Positions 1-6,575 of a stretch of 17,223 nucleotides of DNA are shown here, piece by piece. Below the pieces are notes generated by a model, which did no database searches, was not told the origin of the DNA, and saw nothing but the letters and a program-made list of their open reading frames with translations. Location: positions 1 through 17,223 of the forward strand of contig JAKAFQ010000023.1 in the NCBI GenBank assembly GCA_021817875.1. Direction: 5' to 3'. This stretch comes from Pseudomonadota bacterium. Lineage in GTDB: Bacteria > Pseudomonadota > Gammaproteobacteria > Steroidobacterales > Steroidobacteraceae. The position numbers were made by a program, and so were the translations under genes. How positions within the stretch are numbered: position 1 is the first letter of the stretch; every line of letters begins with the position of its first letter.

Positions 1-1001
1 AGGCTCAGCAGCCGTTCGTTCTTGCGCGGCCGTATGTAGGTGATCGTGCCGTTCGGGGCGGTGTAGAAGTTCGACCAGTCCGCCGCCGTGTTGTTGCCGG
101 TCGAGTACCAGGGCGCATTGCCGCTGGTGACATAGGGCAGGATCTGCGCGTACGGCGTCGGAAACTGGCCAAGACCGATGATCCGGCCGTCATAGGCGGT
201 GTTCGCCTGGTTATCGGACAGGTTGCGGTCGTATTCGGCCTTGAGCAGCCAGTCGCCGCGGCCGCCGAGGGCGAAATCCAGCATGCCCCGCAACGCATAA
301 ATGTCCTGCTTGCCGAGCCGGTCGTACGGCCGGGTCAGGCTGTTCTGCCAGCCCTCGCCGGACTGCGTGCTGGTGAAGGCGATCCGGCCGTCGATGCCGT
401 GCGCCAGAGGGCCGTTGACATAGCCTTCGATGTGCATGGTCTGGTAGCTGGAATAGCCGAGGCGCAGCGACGAGTCGAAATGATCAGTCGGGGTGTTGCT
501 GATGAAGTTGATCTGTCCGGCGGTGGTGTTCTGGCCGTACAGATCGCCCTGCGGCCCCTTCAGCACCTCGACCCGTTTCAGATCGAACAGCGGGGCGTCC
601 GCGGTCATGACCGCGTAGGGCATGGCGACGCCGTCGTAATACAGGCCGACGGTGGAGCTCGAGCCGGTCGAGTAGTCCTGGAAGCCGACACCACGGATCG
701 AATAATACGGCACACCGGTGCCGCCGCTCGCGCTCACCATCAGGCCGGGCGTGTACTGGGCGAGGTCCGATGGGTTGCTCACGCCGAGGTTGGCGAGTTG
801 CCTGCCGGTGAAGACATTGAGCGTCATCGGCACGTCGTTGGCGTTCTGGCGGCGCTTCTGCGCCGTGACCACGATGGTGGCGAGCGTCTGGCTGGGACCG
901 GCGTCACCGGCGGACTGCGCGAGCGCCGCTGCGGGCGCCACCAGCGCGGAGGTGAACAGGAACACGGAGGCGACGCGAAACGCGTTGCGGTCATGCATCA
1001 T
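1..1001 (-). CDS. TonB-dependent outer-membrane receptor, N-terminal part (cut by the left window edge)
   Basis: The minus-strand frame is open from the ATG at 1001 to the window edge and encodes 333 residues. Residues 1-28 look like a signal peptide: basic start, hydrophobic core and an ALA cleavage site before QS. A TonB-box-like ATIVVTA follows at 41-47. The plug domain runs to about residue 170, with the hallmark stretches SIRGVGF (101-107), LYYDGV (120-125) and RVEVLKGPQGDLYGQNTTAG (143-162). The first barrel strands follow. Such receptors import siderophores, cobalamin, sugars or other large ligands across the outer membrane using TonB energy; the ligand here cannot be told. The start is supported by AAGGGG about nine bases upstream and by the signal peptide beginning there. 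I see no lesion in the visible part. About 220 bp without a recognisable gene separate it from the transposase relic upstream. I found no convincing promoter in that gap. Confidence 0.93.
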   Translation of the reverse strand, partial: MMHDRNAFRVASVFLFTSALVAPAAALAQSAGDAGPSQTLATIVVTAQKRRQNANDVPMTLNVFTGRQLANLGVSNPSDLAQYTPGLMVSASGGTGVPYYSIRGVGFQDYSTGSSSTVGLYYDGVAMPYAVMTADAPLFDLKRVEVLKGPQGDLYGQNTTAGQINFISNTPTDHFDSSLRLGYSSYQTMHIEGYVNGPLAHGIDGRIAFTSTQSGEGWQNSLTRPYDRLGKQDIYALRGMLDFALGGRGDWLLKAEYDRNLSDNQANTAYDGRIIGLGQFPTPYAQILPYVTSGNAPWYSTGNNTAADWSNFYTAPNGTITYIRPRKNERLLS

Positions 1002-1223
1002 GGAATGCTTTCCCCTTGCTGTTGTGGATGCCATCCGCGGCAGGGCCGCCAGCACCGGCGGTAGCGCCGATCCGACTGAAAGGCCTTGCGTCGTCTTGTG
1101 CTTTGCGCGGCGAAATGTGCTGGAATGGTTTTGAGTCACGGATGCTCTCCGGCAATGTGGTGGCTGCGTGGTGCGCCCGAGGCTGATTCGAGGTATCCGG
1201 GCGGCAATACAAGCGGCTGCAGA

Positions 1224-1583
1224 TCATACTGTGCCGGGGCGCGAGGCACTTGGAGGCAGGTGCCAGCGCTTGTCCGCCCGTGCCAGAAAGCGCCCCCTCG
1301 CCGCGCGCTCGCGCGGGTTGGGCCCAGTGCCCTGTGCCGCGTCGAGCGTGCGAAGCCAACCTGATCTCTCCCCCTCACGCAACGCGTCCAGCCCCCCGTG
1401 CTCAAAGCGGTGGAGCCAGCGCTGTACCGTCGTGCCATCTTCGCCGAACAGCTCCGCGACCTGTTAGCAGGACTGGCCCGCCATCACCAGCAACAGCCCA
1501 TGCAGCCGATTGGAGTTCACCCGTCTATGCGGACATCTGCATAGCCCAGGGAACTCCAATGAGCGGTAGGGTGTCCGCCACAT
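1224..1583 (-). pseudogene. IS630-type transposase N-terminal remnant
   Basis: From the ATG at 1583 a frame reads 39 codons to a TAA at 1466-1464. The same frame then continues with a clear helix-turn-helix segment, VAELFGEDGTTVQRWLHRF, followed by GLDALREGERSG. This is the usual N-terminal pattern of IS630-family transposases. After that it shows a short RTLDAAQ echo, then loses similarity, and stops at 1226-1224. No DDE catalytic part follows. The gene therefore has an in-frame stop and a missing C-terminal two thirds. It differs in sequence from the transposase at 5145-6109, so it comes from a different element. The 120 bp upstream, to the CobW stop codon, contain no gene that I recognise. 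Confidence 0.7.
1509..1560. repeat. Perfect 10-bp inverted repeat with a nested 6-bp inverted repeat
   Basis: ATTGGAGTTC at 1509-1518 is an exact reverse complement of GAACTCCAAT at 1551-1560. Inside it, CTATGC (1525-1530) pairs with GCATAG (1539-1544). It lies over the first codons of the transposase relic. It could be a leftover IS terminus, an operator or a structured RNA. There is no T-run typical of an intrinsic terminator. Confidence 0.6.
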
Positions 1584-1705
1584 AAGCTGCCGTGGCGACT
1601 CGCTACCAACCTGGGCCATTCGCTGCGGTCTGGGAGATCCCGACCCCTTACGGCCACCCGCGACTGTCAGCTATTGAGGATCTCAGACTCCTTCCGAATC
1701 CGCTC

Positions 1706-2716
1706 CTACGAGGCGGGGCGCTCACCACCAAGACACTCAAAGATGAGCCCCCGCAACCTGTCGGCTCCGCTTCCTCTCATGATCAACACCACCCGTGAAG
1801 CCTGATGGTCACCGGGCCAGCGAGGAAGTTCGGTCGGTGGCAGATACGTGGCACCCACGCTCTGAATGAGCACGGGCGCGGCAAGGTCCGTCACCCGGAG
1901 AATCCCTTTGACGCGCAAGAGGTCCCGGCGCCCTGCCCATGCCGCTCTGTCCAGCGCCAATGCCCACCGGGGCCACGGGATCGGGTCCGCGACCGTCACA
2001 CAGGCGGTAGTCACATTATGTCGGTTTGGGGCGTGCTGATTGCCTGCGCTCTCCGCAAGCCCTTCCATGCGCAGCGGATCTATGCTCACGCGTCTGCACG
2101 AACTCAATGACTGCGCCAATTCCTCGGGCACCGGTCCCTTTCGGGTGAAGCTCAACTCTGCCCCGGGATTTAGATTGGCCAGCTGGGCAGCCACGCCGTC
2201 GATCTGTCCCATCCGGGACAGGTCGCATTTGCTAACGATCAGCCGATCGGCACACGCCACCTGGCTGACAGCCTCCGGGTTAGCCTCCAACGTCTCAAAC
2301 GCTTCGAGCGCTCCGACAACCGTCGTGACCGTAGAGAGTCGGAAGTGGGCTGCCAGCCATGGGTCCCCCACGAGCTCGTGAACGATCGGCCGCGGGTCTG
2401 CCAGACCAGTCGTTTCGATCAACACGCGATCGAACTCCGGGACGCGTCCCCGCAGTCGCCTCATATAGAGCTCGCGTAAGGTGTGGCCCAGATCTGGCCC
2501 CAGCGCGCAGCAGACACATCCGCCCGACAGAAGCACGGGCTCGCCGGCTTGCGAATTGCGCAAGACGTCCTGGTCGATGCCGACTGAACCTATTTCATTG
2601 ACGATGAGCGCGGTACGCCGGAAAAGCTCCGTACGCAACAGGCCCATAACGAGTGTTGTCTTGCCGGAGCCCAGGAACCCTGATAACAGAATCAGCGGTA
2701 TTGGCAACCTATTCAT
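1706..2716 (-). CDS. CobW/COG0523-family GTP-binding protein (metallochaperone type)
   Basis: The predicted protein has 336 residues. A Walker A motif, GFLGSGKTT, sits at 13-21, the switch region VNEIG at 39-43, and the metal-binding GGCVCCAL at 65-72 with the CxCC signature. ETTGLADP follows at 101-108 and SKCD at 162-165, an unusual form of the usual NKxD base-recognition motif. The C-terminal third has the CobW_C pattern, with LLRVKGIL and then RVVLIMRG near the end. Family members are GTPases that deliver zinc, cobalt or other metals to client enzymes. The frame is open upstream, but I chose the ATG at 2716 because the motif spacing is normal from there and because it overlaps the stop of the preceding gene as ATGA, a sign of translational coupling. 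As last gene of an operon with a metal-dependent amidohydrolase, it may supply that enzyme; this is an inference. Confidence 0.9.
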   Translation of the reverse strand: MNRLPIPLILLSGFLGSGKTTLVMGLLRTELFRRTALIVNEIGSVGIDQDVLRNSQAGEPVLLSGGCVCCALGPDLGHTLRELYMRRLRGRVPEFDRVLIETTGLADPRPIVHELVGDPWLAAHFRLSTVTTVVGALEAFETLEANPEAVSQVACADRLIVSKCDLSRMGQIDGVAAQLANLNPGAELSFTRKGPVPEELAQSLSSCRRVSIDPLRMEGLAESAGNQHAPNRHNVTTACVTVADPIPWPRWALALDRAAWAGRRDLLRVKGILRVTDLAAPVLIQSVGATYLPPTELPRWPGDHQASRVVLIMRGSGADRLRGLIFECLGGERPAS

Positions 2717-3111
2717 AAGAAGTACGGCACTGTGAAATCCACACAGGCATGTACCTTCCAGGTTCCGCTTCGATTCAGCCACGCAAACACGCAGCGAAGC
2801 TGGAGCCAGGTTTCTACGGCGTCACGGGGGCCGCACGCAATAATCCACAAAACCCCGGTCATAAGACCGGCAACATGACTGTGAAAGGGACGGAATTGCG
2901 CGTGTCCGGTCTGTACGACTTGCGAGAATAACTCGCGGAGCTTCGTCTTCCCTCTGCGCCGCGGGAGTCCCGCGCATTCACAAAGCGCATTCTCCCGGAA
3001 GCACTCGTCCACGACGGGGGTGGGATCACGGTCCTCGAACACCTGAACATGGAGGCGGCACTTCCGCTCGATCTCCTCGCGAAAGGCCGCGAGTGCTGCG
3101 CCATCAGACAT
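2713..3111 (-). CDS. NTF2/SnoaL-like small protein
   Basis: This 132-residue protein has the size and pattern of the NTF2/SnoaL-like cone fold. An N-terminal helix (about 7-27) is followed by DECFRENALCEC (35-46), a helical RGKTKLRELFSQVV (53-66), and C-terminal strands ending TWKVHACVDFTVPYF (117-131). Members include ketosteroid-isomerase-like enzymes, dehydratases and many proteins of unknown role. I see no residues that fix a reaction. The frame is open further upstream, but the ATG at 3111 is preferred because the similarity starts there and because it overlaps the amidohydrolase stop by eight bases. Its own stop overlaps the CobW start by ATGA. The three genes are therefore one translationally linked unit. 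A helper or downstream enzyme for the amidohydrolase product is possible. Confidence 0.75.
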   Translation of the reverse strand: MSDGAALAAFREEIERKCRLHVQVFEDRDPTPVVDECFRENALCECAGLPRRRGKTKLRELFSQVVQTGHAQFRPFHSHVAGLMTGVLWIIACGPRDAVETWLQLRCVFAWLNRSGTWKVHACVDFTVPYFL

Positions 3112-4750
3112 GTTGTCCGCTCTGGATGCCGGTCGCGGCGACGCCCGCGGACTTTTCACTTCCAGCATCGAAGACTCGTCTTCCCTCGAAGTAAGTTTGC
3201 AGTACCCGTGTCTCGCCAACCGCACTTGCGGGAATCTCGAAGAGGTTGCGGTCAAGCACGATAAAGTCGGCCCACTTTCCGGGAGCCAAGGACCCGCTCT
3301 GCGCGTCCCGTGCCGTGGCGCGCGCGCCATTGAGTGTCATCATCTCGATGGCATCTGCGAGGTCGACGGACTCCGCGCCTCTCTCAAGGATGCCTTGGAG
3401 CGCTGGAAACAGGTTCGGATCGGGCGTAATTATCCAGTCGGAGCCTATGGTCATCGTGGCGCCCGCGCGCCGCAGAGATCGGAATTTGAAGCCCGCAGCC
3501 AGTCCGGCGAACTCCGGGCCTTGGTAGTGCCAGATCGCCGGTGACATCTCCGCGACGGCGTTCAGTGGCGCCAGACGCGGAAGATCCTGGGGATGGACGA
3601 AACCGGCATGTGCAATCTCGTGCGTAATACCTGACTGTTGTTTGCCACGAACACGTTCTATGGCATTGAGTGCGATCCGAACAGCACCTTCGCCGCCACA
3701 ATGTATCTTCAATGTGACGCCTTCCCGGTCGAAGCGCTGCAAGCCCTCAAAGAGCTCGTCTTCGCTGATCAGCAGCTTTGAATAGTCGACGTCGCCCGTT
3801 TCGGGGTCGATCCCGCAGTGCGTGAAGTGCGGCGGCAATGGGGCGCCATCGAGCCAGCACTTCACGAAATCGGTGCGCACGTGCTCGGAGGCAAACTCTT
3901 CACGGGTCGCGATCAGCCGCTCGAGCTCGTCTCTGCTCTTACCCCCTCCGAAGGATTCGTCCTGCCAGACCAGGTGAGCGGCTACGCGGACGGACAATGC
4001 GCGCCGGCGTTCCATTTCCGCGAGCGCTTGCAACTCCGGTAGGGCTGCCGAGGCTTCCTGTACGGAAGTGATTCCAAAGCGATTTGCCATGCCAACGGCC
4101 CATATAACTGCGTCTCGGTACACCTCGTCTGGATATGGGGGAATGGCGCGCTTGACCGCCCAAGTAGCTCGTTCCACCAACTCACCCGTTGGCTCGCTTG
4201 AGCCCGCGCGCCGCACTATTCGGCCGCCATACGGGTCAGCCGTCGTTGCATCGATTCCGGCGGCCGCGAGTGCCCGGCTGTTGACAAACGCGTGGTGGAT
4301 CGAATAATCGTAGAGATAGACGGGAGCTTCCGGGAAGGCTTCATCGAGAAAGGCGCGGTCCAGCGTTCCGGGCGCGAACAGGTTCGGATTGACTTCTCCT
4401 CCTACAATCCAACCACTCAGCCGACCACCCAGGCACTTGGCACAGGTGCAGAGGTCCTCGACGATGTCGCGTGCGCCCGCCCCTGGCCGCAGCCGGCATT
4501 CGGAGCGAAACTTCAGGCCGCTCCATAGCAGATGGATGTGCGCATCGTGAATCCCCGGCATCACGAAACGGCCGCGGAGATCCTCCCGGGTGCAGCCGGG
4601 CCGGGCAACGGCACCGACCCTTTCGAGTGGGCCAACGGCGGCAATCCGGCCGTCCCTGACCAGCAGCGCCTCGGCCCACGGCTGACCCGCGTCGACTGTG
4701 TAGATGCGGCCATTCCAGAACAGCGTTTCCTGCAGAATATCCTGCTCCAT
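3104..4750 (-). CDS. Metal-dependent amidohydrolase, YtcJ-like (amidohydrolase family 3)
   Basis: The predicted protein is 548 residues, normal for YtcJ-like hydrolases. The metal-binding HxH lies at 71-73 (PGIHDAHIHL). A family lysine is at K297 in KCWLDG, followed by the metal histidines H350 (LKIHCGGEGA) and H381 (EIAHAGFVH). The catalytic aspartate is D438 (IGSDW). The C-terminus has the composite-domain signature LAPGKWADFIVLD (488-500). The family hydrolyses amide, carbamate or ester bonds of varied small molecules. The substrate is unknown, and with no signal peptide it should be cytoplasmic. I chose the ATG at 4750, not an upstream in-frame start, because GAGAGGGTGAG stands just before it and the N-terminal strand of the fold begins there. 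Its start lies 13 bases after the stop of the wrecked TBDT, so the two were once an operon. That arrangement suggests uptake followed by hydrolysis of the same compound. Confidence 0.92.
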   Translation of the reverse strand: MEQDILQETLFWNGRIYTVDAGQPWAEALLVRDGRIAAVGPLERVGAVARPGCTREDLRGRFVMPGIHDAHIHLLWSGLKFRSECRLRPGAGARDIVEDLCTCAKCLGGRLSGWIVGGEVNPNLFAPGTLDRAFLDEAFPEAPVYLYDYSIHHAFVNSRALAAAGIDATTADPYGGRIVRRAGSSEPTGELVERATWAVKRAIPPYPDEVYRDAVIWAVGMANRFGITSVQEASAALPELQALAEMERRRALSVRVAAHLVWQDESFGGGKSRDELERLIATREEFASEHVRTDFVKCWLDGAPLPPHFTHCGIDPETGDVDYSKLLISEDELFEGLQRFDREGVTLKIHCGGEGAVRIALNAIERVRGKQQSGITHEIAHAGFVHPQDLPRLAPLNAVAEMSPAIWHYQGPEFAGLAAGFKFRSLRRAGATMTIGSDWIITPDPNLFPALQGILERGAESVDLADAIEMMTLNGARATARDAQSGSLAPGKWADFIVLDRNLFEIPASAVGETRVLQTYFEGRRVFDAGSEKSAGVAATGIQSGQHV

Positions 4751-5112
4751 TGTGCTCACCCTCTCAATAGCGGTACGTGGCGGTAATCCCATATGTGCGA
4801 AGACGCAGGGTTGTTTCCCGAAGCAGAGTAGACACCCACTGTGCCCGCTCTTCCGTTCGAGGCAATCCCGCGGATGAAGATCTGGTTGATCCCGCTGGAG
4901 CGGCCATTGCCTTCACTGAAATTCAAGCCCGCCGTAAAGTTCGCGACATCGGCGATATCGCGGGATCCACGACGGTCGAGTTCCTCGGTGTCATAGGCGG
5001 CGATGCTGATCGGGACGTTCTGCGCCCTTTGGGTGCGTCTTTGCGCGTTGACGACGGTCTCCTTATTGGGAAATGCGTAACTGAGTGACACTTTTTTCAC
5101 TTCTTGCGGGCC

Positions 5113-5130
5113 AAGTACGCGGAATTGTCA
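5113..5130 (+). repeat. Left terminal inverted repeat of the IS630-type element (candidate)
   Basis: AAGTACG and TGTCA, six bases apart, match the inverted copy at 6107-6124 with the same spacing. The six intervening bases are not conserved. Confidence 0.5.
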
Positions 5131-5144
5131 CATTCGGGGTATTG

Positions 5145-6109
5145 GTGCAGCACTCAGAAAAACGCAAGGAGTTGGAGCGACGCCGACGAGGAGGAGCGAA
5201 GCTGCTGGCTGCAGGGCAGCCGCAAACGGAGCTCGCCCGGAAGGTGGGCGTCTCACGCCAGACAGTGATGCGGTGGGAGAGACTGCGCCAGCAAGGGGGA
5301 CTGGAGGCGCTGCGTCGAGCCGAGCACTTCGGGCGCCCGGAGCGGCTGTCCGAATCGCAGCGCGAGGAGCTGGCACGGATGCTGAATGCAGGGCCGCTGG
5401 CGGCCGGATTTGCGACGGAGCTCTGGACGTTGCCGGGTATTTTGCCTCGGCCTCGATGGTGCCCTTTTCTCGGGCGGCTTGGCTGGAGCGTGCAGCGGCC
5501 GCGCGGCCAGGCGCGCGAGCGCGACGAGGCGGCGATCCGGACCTGGAAAGCCAAGAAGTGGCCCGCGCTCAAGAAATCGCTGCGCGACAACGCCGAGTAA
5601 TCGTCTTTATAGACGAGTCGGCTCTGTTCGAGAGACCTTGTCGCGCGAGAACCTGGGCTCCGAAGGGTGAAACGCCGCTGGTGCGGTACCGCTTCAGCTG
5701 GAAGCAGCTGTCGGTGATTGCCGGGATCAGCTATTGACGCCTCTACTTTCGCCTGCCCTACGGCTCGATCAGGAGCCCGCAGATCGTCGAATTTCTCAAG
5801 GCCCTTCAGACGACGATCGGCAAGAAATTGCTGGTCATCTGGGACGGCCTGCAGGCCCACCCCTGCAAGCGCGTGCGCACCCATGTGGAGGCGCAGCGTG
5901 GCCGCATTGTGCTCGAGCGCCTGCCGGCCCATGCCCCAGAGATGAACCCCGTCGAATGCATCTGGGGATACCTCAAGCATCACGCCGTCCCCAACTACTG
6001 CGCCACAGATTTCACCGATCTCGCCCGCCGCGCCCGCAGGAACCTGCGCTCGATGCAGCGACGCGCCACGCTCGTGACCGCATTCTGCAAGCAGGCGGAG
6101 ATGCTCTGA
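5145..6109 (+). pseudogene. IS630-family transposase with a frameshift and an in-frame stop
   Basis: The first frame carries the N-terminal helix-turn-helix, ELARKVGVSRQTVMRWERL, then GLEALRRAEHFGRPERLSES. It continues through GQARERDEAAIRTWKAKKWP to a stop at 5598-5600. The catalytic part is in the -1 frame: VIVFIDESALFERP with the first Asp/Glu region, a TGA at 5735-5737 where the family usually has a sense codon before RLYFRL, then LLVIWDGLQAH (second Asp) and PEMNPVECIWGYLK (third acidic residue). It ends at 6109. All three catalytic regions survive, but a shift of -1 near 5575-5595 and one stop break the gene. CAAGAAATC at the shift is not a classical slippery heptamer, so I favour mutation over programmed frameshifting. 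The start is uncertain: TTG 5142 or GTG 5145 lie near the left end. Confidence 0.82.
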
Positions 6110-6124
6110 CATCGTCACGTACTT
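6107..6124 (-). repeat. Right terminal inverted repeat of the IS630-type element (candidate)
   Basis: TGACA at 6107-6111 and CGTACTT at 6118-6124 are the inverted counterpart of the left end at 5113-5130. The transposase stop codon overlaps its inner edge, as is common for compact insertion sequences. Confidence 0.5.
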
Positions 6125-6466
6125 ACGCAAGACTCAATAATTGCTTCAATCGGCGTGACTGGGTCAGCGGCGCCCGCCCATACGAGGACCGGCGCAAGGC
6201 ACATTCCAGCAATCATTCCCACGAGCGCCCTCTGAGGACGCTGTCGGCGCAGTTCGGTCCAAAGTGTCTGGCATCTCGGCTTACGCATGGTTACCCCGCT
6301 GCTGTCCACCCGGCCTCCCCAAGGGCCAAGCCCCGGAACGAAGGTTATTCCGCGCAACGACTGGTGCCTGTCCCAGCGTGCCACGATTTGCCCTGCCGTG
6401 TCTGTTTGTGCGCCTGGAATGATGCGGCGGAACACTCCGGTAGCCACCCAAATGACCCGCTCTACC

Positions 6467-6495
6467 TTGTCTACCGACTTGCATTATCCTATAAT
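6467..6495 (+). promoter_or_regulatory. Sigma70-like promoter of the AraC-type gene
   Basis: TTGTCT (6467-6472) and a perfect TATAAT (6490-6495) are separated by 17 bp, with transcription expected from about 6502 and a leader of roughly 75 bases. TCTACC occurs twice, nine bases apart (6461-6466 and 6470-6475), overlapping the -35 region. That pair is a possible regulator half-site. The rest of the 287-bp gap (6289-6575) would also hold the promoter of the divergent receptor operon, which I could not place. Confidence 0.6.
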
Positions 6496-6575
6496 CGGTA
6501 CAATCCGGGGGGAGGGAAACGGAGCATAGATTTCCGGTTTCCGCATCGCGTTCCTCCGACGCAGCGGGGGCTACC

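Larger units (their letters stand above)
5113..6124 (+). mobile_element. IS630-family insertion sequence, probably no longer autonomous
   Basis: The element carries one transposase of the IS630 family and lies inside the receptor relic. Candidate terminal inverted repeats are AAGTACG-N6-TGTCA at 5113-5130 and its inverted copy at 6107-6124, 13 of 18 positions identical with equal spacing. That gives a length near 1012 bp. A second reading places the ends at 5080 and 6123, with the TA dinucleotide expected as IS630 target duplication on both sides (5078-5079 and 6124-6125) but poorer terminal repeats. I cannot decide between them. The element is oriented against the operon it interrupts. Confidence 0.7.
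4764..6288 (-). pseudogene. Decayed TonB-dependent receptor, interrupted by an IS630-type element and internally deleted
   Basis: Three separated pieces of one receptor can be read on the minus strand. First, the ATG at 6288 begins a signal peptide with basic residues, then the hydrophobic GMIAGMCLAPVLVWAGAA, running to about 6125. Second, beyond the IS, a plug-domain start reads ETVVNAQRRTQRAQNVPISI, then DIADVANFTAGLNF and IFIRGIASNGRAGTVGVY, ending near 4823. Third, in the next frame, RTYGITATYRY and a TGA (4766-4764) match the usual last barrel strand and C-terminal aromatic residue of these receptors. Some 600 or more codons of plug and barrel are missing between pieces two and three. 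The protein cannot function. Its stop stands 13 bases before the amidohydrolase start, so it was probably the first gene of that operon. The GTG-started frame at 5100-4756 is only the plug piece of this relic. Confidence 0.82.

Noticed and set aside
399..1064. Plus-strand open frame of 221 codons
   Set aside because: It is antisense to the TonB-dependent receptor, whose signal peptide, plug and barrel motifs are unmistakable on the other strand.
1630..1686. Hairpin CTGGGAGATCC/GGATCTCAG after the CobW stop as a terminator
   Set aside because: The arms contain a bulge, the loop is about 37 bases and there is no T-run, so it is not a convincing intrinsic terminator.
2717..2782. A 22-residue N-terminal extension of the CobW-type protein
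   Set aside because: The extension lies within the upstream NTF2-like gene. The ATGA overlap at 2716 and the family's usual distance to Walker A support the shorter form.
5063..6130. Long minus-strand open frame (355 codons) opposite the IS630 transposase
   Set aside because: It is the antisense shadow of the transposase. Its translation shows no known motif and is rich in arginine, serine and proline, as expected from GC-rich antisense.
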